Shown here: positions 1-6,266 of the stretch, piece by piece
How the letters are laid out: each line of letters begins with the position of its first letter
How positions within the stretch are numbered: the first letter of the stretch is position 1
NCBI GenBank assembly: GCA_036001225.1
Contig: DASYUM010000067.1
Span: 1 to 9,073 of the forward strand
Length of the DNA: 9,073 nt
Source: DASYUM01 sp036001225
GTDB lineage: Bacteria; Methylomirabilota; Methylomirabilia; Rokubacteriales; DASRDR01
Direction: 5' to 3'
Notes under the pieces: generated by a model
What the model saw: the letters and a program-made list of their open reading frames with translations, nothing else
What the model was told of the DNA's origin: nothing
Databases searched by the model: none
Program-made: the position numbers and the translations under genes

Positions 1-2388
1 CAGCCACTCCGAGCGCGCGACGTCCACCGGCCGCACCGGCTGCCCGTGTCGCTGGGCGTCCTTGACGAGCGTGGCCGGGTGGTAGAAGCCCATCGGCTGG
101 TTGTTCAGGAGCGCGGCGTAGAACTGGGCCGGGTAGTGGACCTTCAGGTAGGCGCTCGCGTAGGCGAGGAGGGCGAAGCTGGCCGCGTGACTCTCCGGGA
201 AGCCGTACTCCGCGAACGAGGTGATCGCCCGCACGATCTCTTCGGCAGCGGCCCCGGTGATCCCGTTCCGGGCGATCCCGGCCCGCAGCTTGGCCTCCAC
301 GGCTTTCATCCGCGCCTCCGAGCGGCGGAAGCCGAGGGCCCGGCGCAGCTCTTCGGCCTCGCCGCCGGTGAAGCCGGCCGCCACCATGGCCATGCGCAGG
401 AGCTGCTCCTGGAAGAGCGGCACCCCCAGCGTGCGCTCGAGGATCGGCTCCAGCGACGGGTGCGGGTAGGTCACCGGGGCCCGCCCCGCCCGGCGGGCGA
501 GGTAGGGATGGACCATGTCGCCGACGATGGGGCCGGGCCGGATGATCGCCACCTCGACGACGAGGTCGTAGAAGCGCCGGGGACGGAGCCGGGGGAGCGT
601 CGCCATCTGGGCTCGGCTCTCGACCTGGAAGACGCCGATCGTGTCCGCCGCCCCGAGCGCGGCGTAGACCTCCCCGTCGTCGGCCGGGAGATGGGCCAGG
701 TCCACCGCGTGCCCGGCCTCCCGGCAGAGGACGAGGGCGTCCTCGAGGACCGCCATCATGCCGAGTCCGAGGAGGTCCACCTTGACGATTCCCATGTCGG
801 CGCAGTCGTCCTTGTCCCACTGCACGACCACGCGCCCGGGCATGGTCGCCGGCTCGAGCGGCACGACCTCGTCGAGGCGACCGGCGCAGAGCACCATGCC
901 GCCCGAGTGCTGGCCGAGGTGGCGCGGCAGCCCCTGGACGCGGGCCCACAGCTCGGCGAACCGCCGGACGCGGGGGTGGGTCGGGTCCAGCCCGGCCCGG
1001 GCGAGATGGCGAGGCGGCGTATCGGCGGGGTCCTGGTACTCCCAGTCGCTCACGTGCTTGGAGAGGCGGTCGAGGAGGTCGGGCGGAAAGCCCAGCACCT
1101 TGCCGACCTCCCGGGCGGCCCGCCGGGGCCGGTAGGTGATGACGTTGGCGGTCATGCCGGCCCCCGTCCGTCCGTAGCGCTGGTAGACGTACTGGATCAC
1201 GGCCTCCCGCCGATCGCCGGAGGGGAGGTCGAGGTCGATGTCCGGCCACTCGTGGCGCTCCTCGGAGAGGAAGCGCTCGAAGAGGAGGTCCATCCCGATC
1301 GGGTCCACCGCCGTGATGCCGAGGCTGTAGCACACGGCGCTGTTCGCCGCCGAGCCGCGCCCCTGGACGAGCACGCCCCGGGCCCGACACTCGCGGACGA
1401 TGTCCCAGACGATGAGGAAGTAGCCGGCGAGGTCGAGCTTCTCGATGAGATCCAGCTCGCGGGCGAGCTGGCGGCGCACCCGGTCGGTGACCGGACGGTA
1501 GCGCGCGCGGGCGCCGGCTTCGGTCAGCGCCCGGAGGTAGGCCATCGGCGGGCCGCCGTCGGGGACCGGGAAGTCGGGAAAGCGGTAGCCGAGGTCCTTC
1601 AGCGTGAAGCCGCACCGCCTCGCCACCTCGGCCGTTTCGGCGATGGCCGCCGGCCGGTCGGCGAACAGCCGCGTCATCTCGGCGGCTGGCTTCAGCCAGC
1701 GCTCGAGGTTCGGCTCGAGCCGTCGCCCGGCCGCGTCCAGCGTCGTCTTGTGGCGCACGGCGGTGAAGACGTCGAGGACCGGCCGCTCGGCGGCGACCGA
1801 GTACCGCACACCGTTCGTCGCCACGCAGGGCACGTCGAGGTCGTCGGCCAGCTCGCCGAGGCGGCGGGTGCGGCGCTCGCTCTCGCGCGTCAGGTGGCGC
1901 TGGAGCTCGACGTAGACCTGGCCGCGCCCGAACAGCGCGCGGAGCCGCTCCAGCGTCCGCCGCGCGGCCTCCCGGCGACCCGCGGCGAGCTCGGCCGCCA
2001 GCGGGCCGTCAGCCCCACCGGTCAGGCAGAGGAGGCCGCGGGTCTCGCCTTCGAGATCGTCGAGGGTCGCCCGCGCCTTCCCCTTCGCCGCCCGCGCCTT
2101 GATCATGGTGAGCAGGCGGCAGAGCCCGCGGTAGCCGTCGGCCGTCTCGACCAGGAGGGGGAGCCGCGCGCCATCGGCCAAGGTCAGCGCGGCGCCGACC
2201 AGCGGGCGGACCCCGGCCTCGACGGCGGCGCGGTAGAAGCGGGGCGCCCCGTAGACGCCGTCGGCGTCCACCAGCGCGAGCGCCGGGTACCCGAGGGCCG
2301 CCGCCGTGGTCGCCAGCCGCTCGGGGAGCGAGGCGGCTTCGAGGAAGCTGAACGCGCTGGCGGCGTGGAGCTCGACGTAGCCCGTCAT
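1..2388 (-). CDS. dnaE2: Error-prone DNA polymerase III alpha subunit DnaE2 (C terminus cut by window edge)
   Basis: This is a C-family replicative-type polymerase used for translesion synthesis and induced mutagenesis with ImuA and ImuB. About 796 residues are visible. The family is usually about 1,030-1,080 residues, so the last 250 or so (OB-fold region) lie off the left edge. The N terminus (MTGYVELHAASAFSFLEAAS) is typical of DnaE2. The catalytic aspartates are present: PDIDLDLP at residues 382-389 (D385 and D387 match the polymerase pair) and KVDLLGLG with D538. RHLGQHSGGMV and YGFPESHAASFALLAY are further family hallmarks. The PHP domain looks inactive: the second histidine of the HxH motif is A10, the TDHDG-type motif reads VDADG (residues 40-44), and the TNDVHY-type motif reads TNGVRY. 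The ATG at 2388 was chosen because it gives the family N terminus. An in-frame ATG at 2418 would add ten atypical residues. Neither start has a well-spaced Shine-Dalgarno; a GGGAGG lies 17 nt before 2388. It follows the ORF6N gene in the same direction. Confidence 0.95.
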   Translation of the reverse strand, partial: MTGYVELHAASAFSFLEAASLPERLATTAAALGYPALALVDADGVYGAPRFYRAAVEAGVRPLVGAALTLADGARLPLLVETADGYRGLCRLLTMIKARAAKGKARATLDDLEGETRGLLCLTGGADGPLAAELAAGRREAARRTLERLRALFGRGQVYVELQRHLTRESERRTRRLGELADDLDVPCVATNGVRYSVAAERPVLDVFTAVRHKTTLDAAGRRLEPNLERWLKPAAEMTRLFADRPAAIAETAEVARRCGFTLKDLGYRFPDFPVPDGGPPMAYLRALTEAGARARYRPVTDRVRRQLARELDLIEKLDLAGYFLIVWDIVRECRARGVLVQGRGSAANSAVCYSLGITAVDPIGMDLLFERFLSEERHEWPDIDLDLPSGDRREAVIQYVYQRYGRTGAGMTANVITYRPRRAAREVGKVLGFPPDLLDRLSKHVSDWEYQDPADTPPRHLARAGLDPTHPRVRRFAELWARVQGLPRHLGQHSGGMVLCAGRLDEVVPLEPATMPGRVVVQWDKDDCADMGIVKVDLLGLGMMAVLEDALVLCREAGHAVDLAHLPADDGEVYAALGAADTIGVFQVESRAQMATLPRLRPRRFYDLVVEVAIIRPGPIVGDMVHPYLARRAGRAPVTYPHPSLEPILERTLGVPLFQEQLLRMAMVAAGFTGGEAEELRRALGFRRSEARMKAVEAKLRAGIARNGITGAAAEEIVRAITSFAEYGFPESHAASFALLAYASAYLKVHYPAQFYAALLNNQPMGFYHPATLVKDAQRHGQPVRPVDVARSEWL

Positions 2389-2432
2389 GCCATCATCGAT
2401 CCATGCCTCCCGCCCCATTTTTTCGGTGACGC

Positions 2433-2450
2433 CGTATGCCCTCGCATACG
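2433..2450. promoter_or_regulatory. Inverted repeat upstream of dnaE2, candidate operator
   Basis: CGTATGC and GCATACG form a perfect 7-bp inverted repeat separated by four bases. It lies 45 bp upstream of the dnaE2 ATG at 2388 (15 bp upstream of the alternative ATG at 2418), inside the gap of about 146 bp between the ORF6N gene and dnaE2. Its place and symmetry fit a repressor site such as a LexA or ORF6N target, or an RNA hairpin. No T-run follows it on the minus strand, so it is not a typical terminator. I see no convincing -35/-10 pair beside it. The rest of the gap holds only an orphan AAAGGAGG (2521-2528 region) with no start codon at a useful distance. Confidence 0.4.
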
Positions 2451-2534
2451 CGCGTCTGCTCGGTCGTACACCTTGGCCCGAGTACCTTCCGGGTCGCGCG
2501 CGTTTCAGTGCGCGGTCTGCCCTCCTTTCCGCCG

Positions 2535-3053
2535 CTAGCCCTCGGTGTCAACCCGGAAGCCCATGCGGCCTTTGGGCCGAGCCGGTGTCGGCTCCATCAG
2601 CTTCCGAATCGCGGCGAACACCATCTGAAACTGCCGATCGTATTTGTTTTCGAGGGCATCGAGTCGGCGGGCGAGCGCTTTGTGGGATGCGACGGCTTCC
2701 CGGAGACGTATGAAAGCGCGCACGACCTGGATACTCGTGTAGACAGCGGCCGGACTGTTGAGAACACTGGCGAGCATGACGGCGCCATGCTCGGTAAACG
2801 CGTAGGGAAGCACGGGAGAGTAACGAAGGCGCTGGAGGTGGTCGCAAGTTGCGACCACCTGGGCCTTCTCCTCGGTGGTCAGCGGGAAGACGAAATCTCC
2901 AGGGAACCGATCCCGGTTGCGCTTGACCTGCTCATTGAGCCGCTTGGTCGTTACCCCGTAGAGCCGAGCCAGGTCGGCATCCAGCATCACTCGGTGGCCA
3001 CGGATGAGCAGGATCGTCCGTTCGATCCGCTCAGCCGGGATCAGATTCGTCAC
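2535..3053 (-). CDS. ORF6N domain-containing DNA-binding protein
   Basis: The predicted protein has 172 residues. The N-terminal 90 or so match the ORF6N domain seen in phage antirepressor-like and mobile-element proteins: IPAERIERTILLIRGHRVMLDADLARLYGV, then LNEQVKRNRDRFPGDFVF, then LPYAFTEHGAVMLASVLNS. The C-terminal part (SHKALARRLDALENKYDRQF) is a charged helix typical of the family and may mediate oligomerisation. The GTG at 3053 was chosen because GGAGGA sits just upstream; a TTG at 3083 would add ten Gly/Pro-rich residues outside the domain. The biochemical role of stand-alone ORF6N proteins is not settled; DNA binding is a family expectation. It lies 42 bp after imuB and 146 bp before dnaE2, all co-directional, and interrupts the usual imuA-imuB-dnaE2 order. 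AT-ending codons (AAA, GAT, TTT, ATT) are more frequent than in its neighbours, suggesting horizontal acquisition. Confidence 0.9.
   Translation of the reverse strand: MTNLIPAERIERTILLIRGHRVMLDADLARLYGVTTKRLNEQVKRNRDRFPGDFVFPLTTEEKAQVVATCDHLQRLRYSPVLPYAFTEHGAVMLASVLNSPAAVYTSIQVVRAFIRLREAVASHKALARRLDALENKYDRQFQMVFAAIRKLMEPTPARPKGRMGFRVDTEG
2836..2860. repeat. 25-bp palindrome with perfect 12-bp arms inside the ORF6N gene
   Basis: AGGTGGTCGCAA (2836-2847) is followed by a single G (2848) and its exact reverse complement TTGCGACCACCT (2849-2860). It encodes the QVVATCDHLQ segment of the ORF6N protein. With a one-base centre it cannot form a normal RNA hairpin loop without opening several pairs, so a dimer-binding DNA site or a cruciform is more natural than a terminator. 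No second copy was noticed elsewhere in the window. Part of the symmetry may be forced by the conserved VVxxCDHL protein motif. Confidence 0.7.
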
Positions 3054-3056
3054 GGG

Positions 3057-3062
3057 TCCTCC
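3057..3062 (-). promoter_or_regulatory. Ribosome-binding site of the ORF6N gene
   Basis: GGAGGA on the minus strand lies three bases before the GTG at 3053. It decides the start against the TTG at 3083 and is a stronger Shine-Dalgarno than those of imuB or dnaE2. The spacing is slightly short. An independent strong site suggests the gene is translated separately rather than by coupling to imuB, whose stop is 42 bp upstream. Confidence 0.6.
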
Positions 3063-3095
3063 CGGCGCGCCTGCATTGCACAAAGCATTCCTCGC

Positions 3096-4583
3096 TCAGT
3101 CGTAGACGGCATCCACACTCCAGGCGCCGCTCGCGCGGTCGAGGACGAGACGGTAGACGGCGCCGTCGGGCAGGGCCACGTCCCACTCCTCCCGCGACCA
3201 CGCCGTGTCGGTCCACCACTCGCCGGCCGTCCGCCACGGCCCCGCGCAGGCCACCACGGTGCCCCCCCGCAGCCCGGCGGCCTCGACCCAGCACGGTTGC
3301 TCTCCCTGCCGCTGGACCGTGGCGCTCAGCGGTGGCGCGAAGCGACGGCAGGCCAGGGTGCCCGCGTCGGCGAAGGCGAGGGCGGCCACCGCGGCCTGGC
3401 GACCGACCGTCCCCGCGAACGGCACCAGGCCGATCGCCGTCGGCCGGTGGGTGTCGCCGAGCACGGGCGCCCCGACCTGGTCGGCACCGACGAGGGCCGT
3501 GAGTCGCCCAAGCGTCTGGGCCAGCTCGTGGGGGCTCGGGCGTTTGGGCGCGTAGAGATCGGGTTGCATCGGCCGGAGCGGCGCCGTTTCGGCTTCGACG
3601 GCGAGCGAGACGATCGGCGCCGCCAGCGTGAGCCCGTCGAGGTCGGCGCGGAACAGGCCGAGCAGCGTTCGGGGCTCGCGGAGCGGCGCCTGCAGGGCGA
3701 GCCGGTGGCGATGCACGGTGCCGTCGGCGAGGCCAGCGGTGAGGGCGAGCGCGGTCGCGCCCAGCTCCCGGAGGGCCAGTCGAGCCGCCAGCCGGTCGAG
3801 GAGCCGGTGGAGGACGAAGAGGAGCCCCTCGAAGAGCGTGACCTCCCAGTCGAGCGCGAGGGCTTCGATCCAGCGCTCGGGCCCCGCCCGTGGCACGAAC
3901 GGCCCCTCGTCCTCCCCGCGGGCGAGCGCCAGCAGCTGCCGGCCCGGCAGGCCGAGCCGCGCGAGCACCGCCGGCGTCGGAAGCGCCGCCAGCTCGCCCA
4001 GGGTGCGGATGCCCCAGCGGTCGAGGCACTCGGCGAGGTCGGGCGGCGGCGCCAGCAACTCCATCGGCAGCGGGGCGAGGAACGCCGGCTCGCCGCCGGC
4101 CGCGACCACGGTGACGCCGGCCGCCGCGCGGGCGGCGAGCCCGGCGACGGTCCGGCTGCCGGCGATCCCGACCCGGGCCGGCAGATCGAGGCTCGCCGTC
4201 CCCTCGGCGAGGCGCTCGCCGATCCGCGGCTCGGCCCCGAAGAGATCGAGCCCCGTGAGGTCGAGGTGCACGCGATCGGGTGCCGCCGCCTCCAGGCGTG
4301 GCGAGGTGGCCGCGGCCACGTCGAGGAGCGCGGCCGCCGCCGAGGCTTCGGCCTCGGGATCCCGATCGCGGCCGATGAGGCCGGGCACGCGGGTGCCGGC
4401 TTCGCCCGCGCTCATGCCGGGCCGGGCGCCGGCGGTCCAGGCCTCGGGGCTGACGTCGAGGACGGTGCGCGCGGCCGGCGTCCCGGCCAGCGCCGCCACC
4501 GGCCGGCCGCGAAGCGCGGGATCGCTGCGCACCAGCGCGGTGACCACGAAATGGGGGGCCCAGAGGCACGCGTAGCGCTTCAT
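3096..4583 (-). CDS. imuB: ImuB, Y-family polymerase-like mutasome protein
   Basis: The protein has 495 residues, the usual ImuB length. It is a Y-family polymerase homologue without polymerase activity that links DnaE2 to the sliding clamp. Palm motif I, normally carrying a catalytic Asp, reads CLWAPHF (residues 6-12) with no acidic residue. The SxDE-type motif reads HLDLTGL, with D108 kept but the following Glu replaced. Catalytic inactivity is therefore expected, as is known for ImuB. A helix-hairpin-helix region (LDRWGIRTLGELAALP) and a little-finger region follow. QPDLY at residues 340-344 fits a beta-clamp-binding pentapeptide. The C-terminal GEWWTDTAW and VYRLVLDRASGAWSVDAVYD elements are typical of ImuB. 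The ATG at 4583 gives the family N terminus (MKRYACLWAPHF). It is 28 bp downstream of imuA and likely co-transcribed with it. Confidence 0.95.
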   Translation of the reverse strand: MKRYACLWAPHFVVTALVRSDPALRGRPVAALAGTPAARTVLDVSPEAWTAGARPGMSAGEAGTRVPGLIGRDRDPEAEASAAAALLDVAAATSPRLEAAAPDRVHLDLTGLDLFGAEPRIGERLAEGTASLDLPARVGIAGSRTVAGLAARAAAGVTVVAAGGEPAFLAPLPMELLAPPPDLAECLDRWGIRTLGELAALPTPAVLARLGLPGRQLLALARGEDEGPFVPRAGPERWIEALALDWEVTLFEGLLFVLHRLLDRLAARLALRELGATALALTAGLADGTVHRHRLALQAPLREPRTLLGLFRADLDGLTLAAPIVSLAVEAETAPLRPMQPDLYAPKRPSPHELAQTLGRLTALVGADQVGAPVLGDTHRPTAIGLVPFAGTVGRQAAVAALAFADAGTLACRRFAPPLSATVQRQGEQPCWVEAAGLRGGTVVACAGPWRTAGEWWTDTAWSREEWDVALPDGAVYRLVLDRASGAWSVDAVYD

Positions 4584-4611
4584 GTTCTGCGGCCCGTGTG
4601 CCGAGGCATGC

Positions 4612-5310
4612 TCAGGCGGTTGCCCAGGTCAGCCGCACCGATGCGCCGGGGGCGTGCTCGCGCGAGCGGATCAGTCGGGCTTCTGTCGCCAACGCCCCGA
4701 GCAGGCCGGGCCCCCCCCGTCGCCACACCGGCCGCGCCGGCGTCAGGGCGACGGCGACGGTCGCCATGCTGCCGGCGACCCGCCGCGGCCCGGCGAAAAC
4801 GAGTGCGGTGGGGGTGCCCTCGACCGCCCGCTGGAGGCGCACGAAGGCGGCCGCCGGAACGCGGGCGAGCGCCCAGGGGGCGACGTCGCCGAAATCCACC
4901 GCGACCAGCTCGAAGCCGCCGCCTTGCACGACGACGTCGGTGGCCTGGATCGCGGTCCGGACGTCCCCGCCACACCGGACCCAGAGGAGCTGGGGGAGCG
5001 CGATGCCGCAAGCCGCGGCCGATGCGGGGTCCAGTCCGTCGGCCGCGTCCACGAGCGCCACGAGTCCCCCGGCCGTGGTCGCCCGCGCGAGCCCGGCCAG
5101 GACCAGGCTGGTCCGGCCGGCGCCGCGGGGGCCCACGACTTCCGCGATCCGCCCGCGGGGGAAGCCGCCCCCGAGCAGCGCGTCGAGGGGGGGCAGCCCG
5201 GTCGCCGTGGTCGGGCGGCGCGCGGGCGCGCCCGCCGGGCGGACGAGGAACGGGGCGAGCGCCGGCAGGGCGCGCAGGGCCGAGGGATCGAGGCGAGCCA
5301 CCGCGGTCAT
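4612..5310 (-). CDS. imuA: ImuA, RecA-like mutasome accessory protein
   Basis: The protein has 232 residues and a RecA/SulA-like fold. In the mutasome ImuA supports DnaE2/ImuB-dependent translesion synthesis through contacts with ImuB and RecA. GLPPLDALLGGGFPRGRIAEVVG (residues 38-60) is the RecA-type lead-in to a P-loop, GPRGAGRTS (60-68). The Walker A lysine is replaced by R66, so ATP turnover may be weak or absent. A hydrophobic strand ending in Asp (ELVAVDFGDV) resembles Walker B. The ATG at 5310 was preferred because the promoter-like element at 5353-5383 predicts transcription to begin near 5346. The frame is open to a GTG at 5349, which adds a Trp/Pro stretch unlike the family. It is first in the cassette, with imuB 28 bp downstream. 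Assignment to ImuA rests on context plus the P-loop region, as this family diverges quickly. Confidence 0.85.
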   Translation of the reverse strand: MTAVARLDPSALRALPALAPFLVRPAGAPARRPTTATGLPPLDALLGGGFPRGRIAEVVGPRGAGRTSLVLAGLARATTAGGLVALVDAADGLDPASAAACGIALPQLLWVRCGGDVRTAIQATDVVVQGGGFELVAVDFGDVAPWALARVPAAAFVRLQRAVEGTPTALVFAGPRRVAGSMATVAVALTPARPVWRRGGPGLLGALATEARLIRSREHAPGASVRLTWATA

Positions 5311-5347
5311 GGATCTCGGCGCCGGCCACCATGCAGTGCAGCCGGGC

Positions 5348-5375
5348 ACTAGATACTAAACACCTATTGAGTAGT
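5348..5375. promoter_or_regulatory. Candidate operator overlapping the imuA promoter
   Basis: An imperfect 21-bp palindrome, ACTA-nn-CA-n5-TG-nn-TAGT (5355-5375), has six of ten base pairs matched and covers the promoter spacer and the -10 box. Next to it, ACTAGAT (5348-5354) and ACTAAAC (5355-5361) form a tandem seven-base near-repeat. Cassettes of this type are generally under LexA control, but LexA motifs differ between phyla. I recognise no known LexA box here, so this is only a positional candidate. Confidence 0.3.
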
Positions 5376-5383
5376 GCGGACAA
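5353..5383 (-). promoter_or_regulatory. Putative promoter of the imuA-imuB cassette
   Basis: Read on the minus strand, TTGTCC (5378-5383) and TAGTAT (5353-5358) resemble -35 and -10 boxes with a 19-bp spacer. They lie in the only AT-rich patch between the AMIN gene and imuA. Transcription would begin near 5346, giving a leader of about 36 nt before the ATG at 5310. The spacer is longer than ideal and each box matches consensus only in part. Confidence 0.4.
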
Positions 5384-5436
5384 CCGCAAGATGTGGGGCT
5401 GGGGTGAGCGGAGGACCGCGAGGGATGGGACAGGTG

Positions 5437-5482
5437 GCGGCCGGCCGCCTCGATGGCCTCTCGGGGTCAGGAGGCCGGCCGC
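5437..5482 (-). terminator. GC-rich hairpin after the AMIN gene, possible terminator
   Basis: GGCCGGCCGC and GCGGCCGGCC form a perfect 10-bp inverted repeat (5437-5446 with 5473-5482) around a 26-base loop. It begins two bases after the TGA of the AMIN-domain gene. Each arm also contains the self-complementary GGCCGGCC. There is no T-tract, so if it ends transcription it is not a canonical intrinsic terminator. Its position would separate the oxidoreductase/AMIN operon from the imuA promoter. Confidence 0.4.
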
Positions 5483-5483
5483 G

Positions 5484-6257
5484 TCATCGCGGCGGCCCGT
5501 TCGTTCCGAGATGAATGACCACTCCGTGGGGCTGGGACTCGATCCAGTGGGGAACGGGTCGGCGCAGGTAGAGGACGAGCCGGCTGATCGGGCTCGGCTG
5601 GCCCCGGAGCTGGATGAAGCGGATCCGATCGAGCATCGGACCGCCCACCGTGACCGGCGTGCGGTCGAGCCCATACGCGGCATTGTCGAAGTCCACGACG
5701 AGCCGCGTCGGGTCGGCGAGGCTGAAGGCCCGGGCCCCGAGGGGGCCGTCGGCCTCGACCCCGACCGTCGCCTCGCTCGCCGCCTGGCTCGGCTGCACCC
5801 GGCGGATCACGCTGGGGCGCGGGACGGCGGGCGGCGGCGTCTCTCCCGCTTCCGGACGCGGCCCGACGTCCGGCGGCGCTGCCGGCGTCGCGCGCTCGGC
5901 GCTCTCGAGGGCGCCGAGGCGGGTCGCCACGGTGGCCAGCCGCCGCTCCACGGCTTCCAGCGCCTCACGCTGGCGCTGCTCGACGTCCCGCACCAGCGCC
6001 TGGAGGGCCGCCTGGACGGCGAGCACCTCGTCGCGCAGCCCGGCCAGCTCGTCCTGGCGCGCTGCCACCCAGCGATGGGCCTGGAGCTGAGCGCGCAGCT
6101 CGGCCACCTCACGGCGAAGCTCCTCGACCGTCTGGCGAACGTCGCCGCGCGAGGCGTCGGCCGACGCCTCCTCCTTCCGGACCGCACCCGGAGCGGCACA
6201 GGCGACCGCGAGCAGGCTCGCGATCACGCCCTCCGTCACCGCCCGCCACCGAGGCAT
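5484..6257 (-). CDS. Exported coiled-coil protein with C-terminal AMIN domain, probable lipoprotein
   Basis: The protein has 257 residues. It begins with a short signal sequence whose hydrophobic core (VIASLLAVAC, residues 11-20) ends in a lipobox-like AVAC, suggesting cleavage before C20 and a lipid anchor. The -3 residue is Ala, not the preferred Leu, so plain secretion is possible. Residues of about 40-125 are rich in Glu, Arg, Leu and Gln with heptad-like spacing and form a likely coiled coil. A Pro-rich linker follows (about 125-148). Residues 150-252 match an AMIN domain: DPTRLVVDFDNA, DRIRFIQLR, SRLVLYLRRP, then GVVIHLG. AMIN domains occur in AmiC amidases and PilQ secretins and bind the cell wall or localise envelope proteins. 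No catalytic domain is present, so a scaffolding role in the periplasm is inferred. The gene starts nine bases after the oxidoreductase stop, so the two are likely co-transcribed. Confidence 0.8.
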   Translation of the reverse strand: MPRWRAVTEGVIASLLAVACAAPGAVRKEEASADASRGDVRQTVEELRREVAELRAQLQAHRWVAARQDELAGLRDEVLAVQAALQALVRDVEQRQREALEAVERRLATVATRLGALESAERATPAAPPDVGPRPEAGETPPPAVPRPSVIRRVQPSQAASEATVGVEADGPLGARAFSLADPTRLVVDFDNAAYGLDRTPVTVGGPMLDRIRFIQLRGQPSPISRLVLYLRRPVPHWIESQPHGVVIHLGTNGPPR

Positions 6258-6266
6258 GCCGTCGGC

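Noticed and set aside
46..2538. Plus-strand 830-codon open frame
   Set aside because: It is antisense to dnaE2, lacks domain signatures and is rich in Arg, Gly and Pro. Long antisense frames are expected at this GC content.
2535..3095. Transposon ends around the ORF6N gene
   Set aside because: I searched the flanks by eye for terminal inverted repeats and target duplications and found none. The palindrome at 2836-2860 is internal to the gene.
3031..4569. Minus-strand 512-codon frame overlapping imuB
   Set aside because: It is a different reading frame of the imuB region with Arg/Gly/Pro-rich content, while the imuB frame carries all family motifs.
4710..4720. Run of eight C residues in imuA as a phase-variation tract
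   Set aside because: Homopolymers of this length are common in GC-rich genes, and the imuA frame is intact through it.
4580..5683. Minus-strand 367-codon frame across imuA and its upstream region
   Set aside because: It is an out-of-frame shadow that crosses the imuA promoter patch and the AMIN gene end without any family motif.
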